DNA from: Mycolicibacterium rhodesiae JS60 | GTDB lineage: Bacteria; Actinomycetota; Actinomycetes; Mycobacteriales; Mycobacteriaceae | Length of the DNA: 64,000 bases | NCBI GenBank assembly: GCA_000230935.2 | Contig: AGIQ01000001.1 | Span: forward strand, 558,001-622,000 | Direction: 5' to 3' | The notes under the pieces: model-generated | Databases searched by the model: none | Seen by the model: only the letters and a program-made list of their open reading frames with translations | What the model was told of the DNA's origin: nothing | Shown: positions 15,976 through 23,169 of the stretch, one piece after another | How the letters are laid out: the number at the start of each line of letters is the position of its first letter | Position numbering within the stretch: the stretch's first letter is position 1 | Position numbers and translations under genes: made by a program

Positions 15976-17070
15976 ATGACGCGACCCCGCCGGGCGCCGG
16001 CCCTGATGGCCGCCGTCGTGCTGGGCGTCGCCGGGTGCAGCCCCGTCAACGGGGTGGCTGTCACGGCGAGCCCGCTCGATGTCGGGTCCTACCCGACCGC
16101 GGCCGTCGCGGTGAGCGCGCCGCCCGGAATCGGGACCGTTCTCGAAGGGCAGCGCATGGCTGCCCGTGTGGTTCTTCCCACCGATGTCGACACCTCGCTT
16201 CGTCGGTTGGAAAGCGTCAATACCGGGCCGGTTCCGAACGCCCAGGCATTGCGGGCCGACATCCGCGCGCGGCGTGCCGGGATCGCTGAGGCGCACCGTT
16301 TCGTCGCGGGCTTCTCCTCCGCACGCAGCACCGCAGGTGAACCGGCACCCGCCACCTCGGTGGTCAACCTTGTCATGCGCTTCCCCGACACCGGAGCCGC
16401 AGCAGCGGCCGCCAGGGAGATGGCCGCCGCCGAACCCGCGCGGCCGGTCGCGATCGGGCACCATCGCGACTCCCTGGCGCTGGTGGTCACGATGCCCCGC
16501 GGGGTGATCGTGGAGAGCTTCACCCCGCGCGGCCCGTACGTCCTCTATCAGTGGGTGCAGACCCGCAACACGGTCGAGGCGGCGATGGGGCTGATCGCCG
16601 GGATCCTGGACCTCCAGGGCCCGCGCATCGACGAGTTCACCCCGACCGACCCGGCCCGCCTCGCCGAGCTGCCGATCGATCCGACCGGTCTGCTGGCTCA
16701 TACGCTGCCCCCGGCCGTCGGCGTGTACTCCGCGCCGGGGGCGCTGCACTTCGAACACGACCCGGTCCGGGCTGCGGAGCTGTTCGACGCGGCCGTGGTG
16801 ACGGCGGTGGCGTTGGGGCGCGCAACGATATATGAGACTGAGAGCTCTTCGGGCGCAACGCTGTTGGCCGAAAATCTCCCGTCTGGTGCAACGACCGCCG
16901 CCGACGCGATTACCGGGGTGCCGAATGGCTCCTGCGTCGATCTCGGCGCCGGCCCGTCCCGGTATGGCTGTCACGGCACCAGAGGCCAATACGCCTTCAC
17001 GACCACCTCCGCAGACCTGCACGACGCTCGGCAACAGGCCGCGGCTCAGTTCCTGATGCTCGGCGGCTAG
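15976..17070 (+). CDS. Mycobacterial lipoprotein, DUF7373 type
   Basis: About 364 residues with a lipobox VAGC at Cys21 after a short hydrophobic segment, so exported and lipid-anchored. The mature protein has the long layout of an actinobacterial lipoprotein family in which several paralogues occur per genome: 'DVGSYPT' near the start, 'GQRMAARVVLP' about residue 55, 'FVAGFSSA', and a Cys pair near the end (NGSCVDLG...YGCHGTRGQYAF). No enzymatic motif is seen. A GTG one codon upstream at 15973 is an alternative start. The stop overlaps the convergent gene by 4 bp. Confidence 0.78.
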   Translation: MTRPRRAPALMAAVVLGVAGCSPVNGVAVTASPLDVGSYPTAAVAVSAPPGIGTVLEGQRMAARVVLPTDVDTSLRRLESVNTGPVPNAQALRADIRARRAGIAEAHRFVAGFSSARSTAGEPAPATSVVNLVMRFPDTGAAAAAAREMAAAEPARPVAIGHHRDSLALVVTMPRGVIVESFTPRGPYVLYQWVQTRNTVEAAMGLIAGILDLQGPRIDEFTPTDPARLAELPIDPTGLLAHTLPPAVGVYSAPGALHFEHDPVRAAELFDAAVVTAVALGRATIYETESSSGATLLAENLPSGATTAADAITGVPNGSCVDLGAGPSRYGCHGTRGQYAFTTTSADLHDARQQAAAQFLMLGG

Positions 17071-18119
17071 ACCGCCCAGGACCGCGCCGCCGCGGCCAGG
17101 CCCCGCACCAGCGCAGAGGTCGCCGGGGAGAGCCCGTCGGCAGCCGGCGGCTGACTTCGCGGGCTGATGCCGCGAACCCGGGTCGGCAGCTCCAGTTGCG
17201 CACCGCCGCCGCGCACCCGGTTGACCGGGTTGTCGGGGTGCAGGCCGCGCAGCTCGGCGGGGATGGCGCCGAGATCGGTGACCACCTGGTAGCCGGGCAG
17301 CTCGATGCTGGCGGCGAGGTGACGGGCCAGCGTCCGGTTGCGGCCGCCGGCCAGCAGGTCGGTGCTGCGCCCGATGCGGCCGTAGCCGTGCACCGACACG
17401 GCCACGTCGACGTGGTCCAGAAATGTGGCTAGCCGTTCGGATTCGGCGGCCAGATAGCGCGCCGACGGCAGGTGGTGCGGATAGTGCTCGGGGTGGCGCA
17501 GCAGATACAGCGACGCTCCGGCGGCGTCGGCGGCGCGTTCGGCGATGACGTCGGTCATCTGCTCGAGGCCGCCGCCGTGGATGGCGAGGAACCCGAACGG
17601 CGACCGCAGCTGACTGACCTCGACGACCGACGGGTCGGCGAGGAGTTCGGAAAGTGATTGCGGCCCAGAGGAGTTCGACGCCAGTGGTCGCGGCCAGTGC
17701 GCTGGATCCCAGCGTCGCAGGAAGTCCACCCAGCGCTGCGGCAGGCCGTGGTGCAGCGCGCCGTCGATGATGCGCTCCAGATAGCCGGGCCGCGGCGGGC
17801 CCGGTTCGGTGCGGTGGTCGATGTAGACCCAGGCCGGGGCGGGCCCGTCACCGGTGTACACGGTCAGCCGGTCGCGGCGGTACCGCACCGGCACCCCTTC
17901 GGCGCTGTCCAACACGGCGAGGTCGTGGTCGGTCAGCCACCACAGCACGCCGTGCACGATGCTGCCGACAAACGGTTCGACGGTGGCCACGCCGCGGGAG
18001 TTGATCAGCCAGTCATGATCGGCCAGGGTCGCCGGCCGGGGGTCGGCGGCCCCGGGACAACGCCGGGCCATCTGGTGCACGCAGAGATTGGACCCGTAGG
18101 CGAAATACGGGTGCCGCAC
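17067..18119 (-). CDS. Gamma-glutamylcyclotransferase-like domain fused to poly-gamma-glutamate hydrolase-like domain
   Basis: A 350-residue two-domain protein. Residues ~1-130 look like a gamma-glutamylcyclotransferase (AIG2/GGCT) domain: YGSN at 8-11 and an acidic residue in DSAEGVPVRYRR. Residues ~165-350 match the poly-gamma-glutamate hydrolase family (PF05908 type): FGFLAIHGGGLEQMTD, a VSVHGYGR segment and GGRNRTLARHLA. Both halves belong to families that act on gamma-glutamyl bonds. It begins 1 bp after mntH and is surely cotranscribed with it. Rv0923c of M. tuberculosis has a similar length and position, from memory. The cellular substrate is unknown. Confidence 0.77.
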   Translation of the reverse strand: MRHPYFAYGSNLCVHQMARRCPGAADPRPATLADHDWLINSRGVATVEPFVGSIVHGVLWWLTDHDLAVLDSAEGVPVRYRRDRLTVYTGDGPAPAWVYIDHRTEPGPPRPGYLERIIDGALHHGLPQRWVDFLRRWDPAHWPRPLASNSSGPQSLSELLADPSVVEVSQLRSPFGFLAIHGGGLEQMTDVIAERAADAAGASLYLLRHPEHYPHHLPSARYLAAESERLATFLDHVDVAVSVHGYGRIGRSTDLLAGGRNRTLARHLAASIELPGYQVVTDLGAIPAELRGLHPDNPVNRVRGGGAQLELPTRVRGISPRSQPPAADGLSPATSALVRGLAAAARSWAV

Positions 18120-18120
18120 C

Positions 18121-19344
18121 TCAGTGCGCGAGTGTCAGGTAGATCAGGACCACGTTCAGCAGCGTAATGACTGCGGCAACCGCCCACCCGAGGGCCGTCG
18201 TCAGCCGGGCGTTGATGTCCGCACCCATCAGCGTGCGATTGCTGGTCAGCCGGACCAGCGGGATCAGCGCGAACGGGATGCCGAACGACAGCACCACCTG
18301 GGAGATCACCAGCGCGCGGCTGGGATCGATGCCGATGGCGAGCACCACGAGGGCCGGGATCAGCGTCACCAGCCGGCGCACGAGCATCGGGAAAGTCCTG
18401 TGCAGCAGCCCCTGCATGATCATCGCCCCGGCGTAGGCGCCGACCGACGTCGATGCCAGACCGGAGGCCAGCAGACCGATCGCGAACAGCAGTGCGACCG
18501 TGGGCCCCAACGCGTCCCGGACGGCGGCGTGCGCACCCTCGATCGAGTCGGTGTCGTCGCGGCCCTGCAGGTTTGTCGCCGCGATCAGCAGCATGGACAT
18601 GTTGACCGCGCCGGCCACCAGCATCGCGACGCCGACGTCCCACCGCGTGATCCGCAGCAGCCGGGCGCGCGCCGCGCCGGCGGCGGGGTGCCCGTGCCGG
18701 TCGCGCGCGAGTCCGGAATGCAGGTAGACCGCGTGCGGCATCACGGTCGCGCCGAGCATTGCGGTCGCCAGCAGAACGCTTTCCGGGCCGTCGAACCGGG
18801 GGAAGAGGCCGCCCACCACGTCAGCGGCCGGCGGTGCCTTGACGAACAGGCTGGACAGGAACCCGATGGCGATGACCAGGAGCAGCCCGGTGATGACCCG
18901 CTCGAACATCCGCTGACCCCGCCGGTCCTGCACGGCCAGCAGGAGCAATGACACCGCACCGGTGATCACGCCGCCGAGGAGCAGCGGCAGGTCGAATAGC
19001 AGGCGCAATGCGATGGCGCCGCCCACCACCTCGGCGAGGTCGGTGGCGATCGCGACCAGTTCGGCCTGAATCCAATACCCGATGCGGGTCGGGGTGCGGG
19101 TGTGGTCGCGGACGGCTTCGGGCAGGCTGCGGCCGGTGACCAGGCCCAGCTTGGCCGACAGGTACTGCACCAGCCCGGCCATCACGTTGGCCGTCACGAT
19201 CACCCAGACCAGCAGGAAACCGAACTGTGCGCCGGCGCTGATGTTGGCCGCTACGTTCCCCGGGTCGACGTAGGCGATGGCTGCGACGAAGGCGGGGCCG
19301 AGCAGATACCAGCCCCCCTTGGGGGCGCGGGTCACCTGTGCCAA
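18121..19344 (-). CDS. mntH: Nramp-family divalent metal (Mn2+) transporter
   Basis: A 407-residue polytopic membrane protein, about 11 helices, with the two metal-site signatures of Nramp: DPGN in helix 1 (AYVDPGNVAANI) and MPHAVYLHSG in helix 6. It should import Mn2+ and related divalent ions with protons across the inner membrane. The start is a TTG at 19344 with AGAAGG 8 nt upstream. An inverted repeat, CTAAC-N6-GTTAG, 25 bp upstream of the start is a candidate operator. The position and product match Rv0924c. Confidence 0.94.
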   Translation of the reverse strand: MAQVTRAPKGGWYLLGPAFVAAIAYVDPGNVAANISAGAQFGFLLVWVIVTANVMAGLVQYLSAKLGLVTGRSLPEAVRDHTRTPTRIGYWIQAELVAIATDLAEVVGGAIALRLLFDLPLLLGGVITGAVSLLLLAVQDRRGQRMFERVITGLLLVIAIGFLSSLFVKAPPAADVVGGLFPRFDGPESVLLATAMLGATVMPHAVYLHSGLARDRHGHPAAGAARARLLRITRWDVGVAMLVAGAVNMSMLLIAATNLQGRDDTDSIEGAHAAVRDALGPTVALLFAIGLLASGLASTSVGAYAGAMIMQGLLHRTFPMLVRRLVTLIPALVVLAIGIDPSRALVISQVVLSFGIPFALIPLVRLTSNRTLMGADINARLTTALGWAVAAVITLLNVVLIYLTLAH

Positions 19345-19369
19345 TCGACGAGCCTTCTGTCCGGGGCTA

Positions 19370-19385
19370 CTAACAAGAAAGTTAG
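19370..19385. promoter_or_regulatory. Inverted repeat upstream of mntH, candidate operator
   Basis: CTAAC (19370-19374), six bases AAGAAA, GTTAG (19381-19385) form a short dyad 25 bp upstream of the mntH start, in a locally AT-rich patch of an otherwise GC-rich region. Manganese transporter genes are commonly repressed by MntR at such dyads. The repressor is inferred and the arms are only 5 bp. Confidence 0.45.
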
Positions 19386-19410
19386 GGTACCCGAAACCTG
19401 TCGCGGCTCG

Positions 19411-19653
19411 TCAGAGGCCGATGAAGATTCCGCCGAGCCCGATGCCCCAGCCGCCGTAGCCCCAGCCCGCCAGCGGATTCTGCAAGGCCGGGTTGGGCGA
19501 GGTGACGATCGCCGCATGCCCCGGGGTCTCGCAGACTGTGGTGCTGGGACCCGTTTCGGTGCATTGCGCGGGCCGCGCTGTCGCCGGGGCGGCCAGTACG
19601 ACGGTCGCGACCGCGATCAGTAGGGGGGCGCCAAGAGCAATCTTGGTAACCAT
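19411..19653 (-). CDS. Small exported protein, unknown function
   Basis: An 80-residue protein with a signal peptide (hydrophobic ~5-24, cleavage expected near ATARPA) and a mature part of about 55 residues. The mature part has two cysteines (QCTETGPSTTVCETPGHA) and ends in a Gly/Trp-rich tail (GWGYGGWGIGLGGIFIGL). AAGGAGG lies 5 nt before the ATG. The Cys-TG...CxTPG arrangement is shared with the neighbouring exported gene at 19684, so the two are likely related. I do not recognise a function. Confidence 0.72.
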   Translation of the reverse strand: MVTKIALGAPLLIAVATVVLAAPATARPAQCTETGPSTTVCETPGHAAIVTSPNPALQNPLAGWGYGGWGIGLGGIFIGL

Positions 19654-19683
19654 GTGGGCCTCCTTGCGGCCGCGATCTGAGGC

Positions 19684-19998
19684 TCAGCGGCCCCCGCCGC
19701 CGTGGGCGCCACCTGCGGGGCCGGGAGCGCCGAAAATCAGTGCAGGACCGTAGAACTCGTCGCCCCAGGGATAGGCGAAATCCTCGGGGACTTCTGGGGT
19801 TGCGTTGAGCTGGACGTTGCCGGGGGTGGCGCATTGGGTGGTCTGGCCACCGATCACTGAGCTGCCTCCGGTGTCGACGCAGCTGGGAACCGACGGGGCG
19901 ATCAACGTCGTATCAGCATTGGCGACGGGTGCAAATGCACCTGCGGCAGCACCGGCGGCGACGATCACCGGAAACACATAGCGGAGCCTGTGCCGCAT
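19684..19998 (-). CDS. Small exported protein, related to its downstream neighbour
   Basis: A 104-residue protein with a signal peptide ending near PVANADT. The mature part carries a Cys pair (SCVDTGG...TQCATPGNVQL) like that of the adjacent gene at 19411, then an aromatic 'YPWGDEFYGP' and a Gly/His-rich C-terminus. The ATG at 19996-19998 is chosen because AGGAAG lies 9 nt upstream; an ATG two codons earlier sits too close to it. The two genes are 30 bp apart and probably cotranscribed. No function is recognised. Confidence 0.72.
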   Translation of the reverse strand: MRHRLRYVFPVIVAAGAAAGAFAPVANADTTLIAPSVPSCVDTGGSSVIGGQTTQCATPGNVQLNATPEVPEDFAYPWGDEFYGPALIFGAPGPAGGAHGGGGR

Positions 19999-20023
19999 CG
20001 GCATTCCCTTCCTGGCAGTTCCC

Positions 20024-21100
20024 TTACCCAGAAGCGTACAGCCCTTTGCCAGTCGCGAATGGTAAGTCGATCGTCGTGCGGATCCCGGCGGGTGCGGCCA
20101 CCACGGAAGGGATCGCGTTGACGAGCCGCATCGCGGTGGCCACCAAGCCGGCGTGGTTGTGGTCGCCGTTGGGCGAGCTCAGACACAGGTCCATCGCGTA
20201 GGACGGTTCGCCGGTGATCTCGATGCGGTAGTTGCCGCCTTCCTGTGCGGGCTGCGGCCAGTCCGGGTACAGATCCTCGCGCAGCCGGGTGACGTGTTCG
20301 ACGACGATCGCCGGGGCGCCGCCGACCAAGCCGATCACTTCGAATCGCAGTCCCGCCGCGGTGCCCTTGGCGATGGTGCCCGCGGCGATCTCGATGTCCT
20401 CCGGCGCAGGCTCGCGCACGTACATGTCTTCGATGCCGTCGAGTTCCAGACCCAGTCCGGCCGCGATCTGGCGGATCACCGAGCCCCAGGCCAGGCTCAG
20501 CACCCCGGGCTGCAGGAGCATCGGGATCTCGTCCATCGGCTTGCCGAAGCCCATGACGTCGAACATGACCGTGGCGCTGTCGTAGGTGGCGTAGTCGAGG
20601 ATCTCCATGCACCGGATCTGCTCGATGCTCTGGCAGGTGCTCGCCAGCGCCAGCGGCAGCAGATCGTTGGCGAAGCCGGGATCGATCCCGTTGACGAACA
20701 GACTCGAATTGCCTTCCTGGGCAGCATCTTCCAGCGGTTTGATCATCTCGTCGGGAATCACCTGCCATGGCCACTGCAGGAACACCGGGCCACTGCCGAC
20801 GACGTTGACGCCGGCGGCCAGGATGCGCCGGTAGTCCTCCAGCGCCTCGGGCAGGCGGTTGTCGGCCAGCGCGTTGTAGACGACGCAATCGGGCTTGGCG
20901 GCGAGCACGGCGTCGAGATCGGTGGTGGCCGTGACGCCGGTGGCGTCAGCGAGCCCGGCCAATTCGGCGGCGTCCTTGCCCGCCTTGGAATCCGAGGAGA
21001 CCCAGACGCCGGTGAGTTCGAACTCGGGGTTGGTGATCAGCGCCCTCAACGCGTGGATGCCGACGTTGCCGGTGCCGATCTGTGCGACGCGGATGGCCAT
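20024..21100 (-). CDS. NAD(P)-binding amine dehydrogenase-like / DapB-fold oxidoreductase
   Basis: A 358-residue protein with an N-terminal Rossmann motif (VAQIGTGNVGIHALRAL) and a DapB/2,4-diaminopentanoate-dehydrogenase-like body, including 'GVNVVGSGPVF' and 'NGIDPGFANDLLPLAL'. It is expected to oxidise or reduce a substrate with NAD(P)H; the substrate is not evident. It lies 8 bp downstream of an SDR gene whose promoter carries a KstR-type box, so it probably belongs to a lipid or sterol-related pathway. From memory it matches Rv0926c in length and neighbourhood. Confidence 0.8.
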   Translation of the reverse strand: MAIRVAQIGTGNVGIHALRALITNPEFELTGVWVSSDSKAGKDAAELAGLADATGVTATTDLDAVLAAKPDCVVYNALADNRLPEALEDYRRILAAGVNVVGSGPVFLQWPWQVIPDEMIKPLEDAAQEGNSSLFVNGIDPGFANDLLPLALASTCQSIEQIRCMEILDYATYDSATVMFDVMGFGKPMDEIPMLLQPGVLSLAWGSVIRQIAAGLGLELDGIEDMYVREPAPEDIEIAAGTIAKGTAAGLRFEVIGLVGGAPAIVVEHVTRLREDLYPDWPQPAQEGGNYRIEITGEPSYAMDLCLSSPNGDHNHAGLVATAMRLVNAIPSVVAAPAGIRTTIDLPFATGKGLYASG

Positions 21101-21108
21101 GGCGCTCC

Positions 21109-21900
21109 TTACAGGTCCGGGATGGGGAGGTCGAGGTTCGGCACGATGAGGCCGCCGTCGACCTCGAGCATCTTGCCGGTGAGGTAGCTGGCGGCGGGCG
21201 ACGCGAGATAGACGGCGGCCGCGGCGATGTCGAGCGGATCGCCGAGCCGCTTCATCGGCGTCGCCTTCTCCATCGGGTCGCGCAGTGCGTCGTTGGAGGC
21301 GACGATCTCCAGCGCCGAGGTGAGGATGGAGCCCGGTGCGATGGCATTGACCCGGATCTTGGGGGACAGGTCGAGCGCGGTCAGCCGGGTGTAGTGGGCC
21401 AGGGCGGCCTTTGCCGTGCTGTAGGCGGCGAAGCCACGGCCGGCCAGCCGACCCATCGTCGAGGTGATGTTGATGATGTTGCCGCCGCCGGAGTGCTCGA
21501 GCATCAGCGGCACGGCGGCCAGCGTCAGGGCGTGTGCGGTGAGGACGTTGAACGTGAACGCGTCCTTCATGTCCTTGACGCTGGTGTTCAGCAGAGCGTT
21601 GGGCATGGTGCCGCCGACGTTGTTGACGACGATGTCCAGCTTGCCGAACGCCTCGACCGCGGTACCGGCCAGCGCGGCCGTCGTATCCGGCTGCGCGAGG
21701 TCGCCGACGACGATATGGGCGCGCCGTCCGGCGGCCTCGATCTGCTTGGCGACCGACTCCAACTCGGACTGGGTGCGCGAGCCGATGACGACGTCGGCGC
21801 CGACTTCGGCGAACGCCACGGCGATTGCCGCACCCAGGCCACGGCCACCACCGGTGACCACCGCAACTTGACCATCAAGTCTGAATTTGTCGAGTATCAC
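21109..21900 (-). CDS. Short-chain dehydrogenase/reductase
   Basis: A 263-residue classical SDR: cofactor motif [13 protein letters not shown], the catalytic Ser in ITSTMGR and the YSTAK Tyr-Lys pair, and a C-terminal [12 protein letters not shown]. It should oxidise or reduce a hydroxyl or keto group with NAD(P)H. The start is GTG at 21898-21900 with GAGGG 4 nt upstream; a longer open frame runs back into ku. A KstR-type box is centred about 80 bp upstream. It is the first gene of an operon with the DapB-fold gene and corresponds to Rv0927c from memory. Confidence 0.9.
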   Translation of the reverse strand: MILDKFRLDGQVAVVTGGGRGLGAAIAVAFAEVGADVVIGSRTQSELESVAKQIEAAGRRAHIVVGDLAQPDTTAALAGTAVEAFGKLDIVVNNVGGTMPNALLNTSVKDMKDAFTFNVLTAHALTLAAVPLMLEHSGGGNIINITSTMGRLAGRGFAAYSTAKAALAHYTRLTALDLSPKIRVNAIAPGSILTSALEIVASNDALRDPMEKATPMKRLGDPLDIAAAAVYLASPAASYLTGKMLEVDGGLIVPNLDLPIPDL

Positions 21901-21974
21901 GTGTCCCTCTTCCCTTGTCCGCGAACACCGTAACAAGATCGTGAGAGTTGGCGGCGCAGAATTCAGAACGAAAT

Positions 21975-21988
21975 TGAAACACGTTCTA
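21975..21988. promoter_or_regulatory. KstR-type operator upstream of the SDR operon
   Basis: TGAAACACGTTCTA fits the published KstR pattern TnnAACnnGTTnnA at every fixed position. It lies 75 bp upstream of the SDR start, in the gap after ku. KstR is a TetR-family repressor of sterol and lipid catabolic genes in mycobacteria. The match is by eye only. Confidence 0.65.
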
Positions 21989-21994
21989 TTTTGG

Positions 21995-22891
21995 TCAGGC
22001 CTTCTTGGCGGCGGTCTTCTTCGCGGTTGCTTTCTTGGCCGGAGCCTTCTTCGCCGCCTTCTTGGCCGGGGCTTTGGCGGGCGTCGCACCGCCTGCCTCG
22101 CCCCGGCGGCGTTGGACACTGGCCTCGAGCTTGGCCAGCAGATCGGAGACATCCTCGGTCTCATCGAGCTCGGCGGGCTGGTCTTCGGTGGTGAACGCCT
22201 CCCCACCTTCGAGCTTGGCCTGGACGAGTTCGAGGAGCTGTTCCTGGTAGGTGTCGCGGAACTGCTCGGGGTGGAAATCATCGGCCATCGAGTCGACGAC
22301 CTGGCCCGCCATCTTCAGCTCGGCCGGCTTGATCTCCACCTCTTTGTCGAGCACCGGGAAGTCGGGATCGCGGATCTCGTCGGGCCATAGCAGCGTGTGC
22401 ACGATCATCACGTCACGCTTGGAGAAATCCTTGACCCGTAGGGCGGCCAGCCGAGTCTTATTGCGCAAGGCGAAGTGCACGATCGCCACCCGGTCGGTGT
22501 CGGCGAGCGTTTTGGCCAGCAGCACATAGGACTTCGACGACTTGCCATCAGGCTCCAGGTAATAGCTGCGGTCGTACATCAGCGGGTCGATCTCGCTGGC
22601 GGGAACGAACTGAACCACCTCGATCTCGTGGCTGCGTTCCTCGGGGAGCGTGGCGATGTCGTCGTCGGTGATGATCACGGTCTGGCCGTCGTCGGACTCG
22701 TAGGCCTTGGCGATGTCGCGGTATTCGACCACTTCACCGCACACTTCGCAGACGCGCTTGTAGCGAATGCGGCCGTTGTCCTTGGCGTGCACCTGATGGA
22801 ACTTCAGATCGTGGTCCTCGGTGGCGCTGTACACCTTGACAGGGACGTTCACCAGACCGAATGCGATCGAGCCTTTCCAGATGGAACGCAT
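21995..22891 (-). CDS. ku: Ku protein, DNA end-binding
   Basis: A 298-residue bacterial Ku: [21 protein letters not shown] at the start, a Cys pair in [10 protein letters not shown], and the core ending 'VQAKLEGG'. It is followed by a long Lys/Ala tail (repeats of [11 protein letters not shown], last ~30 residues) as found in mycobacteria such as M. smegmatis. It binds double-strand ends as a homodimer and recruits LigD for non-homologous end joining. The tail is known to aid DNA binding in related Ku proteins. It is divergent from ligD, with one small exported-protein gene between. Confidence 0.96.
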   Translation of the reverse strand: MRSIWKGSIAFGLVNVPVKVYSATEDHDLKFHQVHAKDNGRIRYKRVCEVCGEVVEYRDIAKAYESDDGQTVIITDDDIATLPEERSHEIEVVQFVPASEIDPLMYDRSYYLEPDGKSSKSYVLLAKTLADTDRVAIVHFALRNKTRLAALRVKDFSKRDVMIVHTLLWPDEIRDPDFPVLDKEVEIKPAELKMAGQVVDSMADDFHPEQFRDTYQEQLLELVQAKLEGGEAFTTEDQPAELDETEDVSDLLAKLEASVQRRRGEAGGATPAKAPAKKAAKKAPAKKATAKKTAAKKA

Positions 22892-22926
22892 CTGTCCAGT
22901 ATGCAGGCCTTACCGGTGTTGCTGGG

Positions 22927-23154
22927 TCAGATGGCGGGCTGGACGCCTGGATTCAGCCCGGTGGGCAGGTCGGGATTCGCGCCGGGGGCCATGCCGTCGC
23001 TGGTTTCCTGGTAGGGCGCCGGCCGGCAACCGCTGTTCATCGGGTCCTGCCCGGCCGAGCAGTAGGGGACGTGATCTTCCGGATCGGCGGCGGCCTGCGG
23101 AACGCCGATCAACGCGGGCAGCGCCAGTAGGACAGCCACCAGCATTCTGGTCAC
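22927..23154 (-). CDS. Small exported protein between ku and ligD
   Basis: A 75-residue protein with a signal peptide (LVAVLLALPALIGVPQAAA, cleavage near AAADPE) and an acidic, Pro/Gly/Asn-rich mature part with two cysteines (YCSAGQDPMNSGC). It ends 'TGLNPGVQPAI'. GTG at 23154 is used, and an ATG at 23145 is possible. It sits in the short space between ku and ligD, upstream of ku on the same strand. It has the look of common mycobacterial small secreted proteins, and no function is recognised. Confidence 0.65.
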   Translation of the reverse strand: MTRMLVAVLLALPALIGVPQAAADPEDHVPYCSAGQDPMNSGCRPAPYQETSDGMAPGANPDLPTGLNPGVQPAI

Positions 23155-23169
23155 TGGTCCACGGTAGCA

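Noticed and set aside
15974-17034. Upstream extension of the LuxE-like frame across the lipoprotein gene
   Set aside because: Antisense to a lipoprotein with a clear lipobox. The translation is low-complexity and has no relation to LuxE-type proteins.
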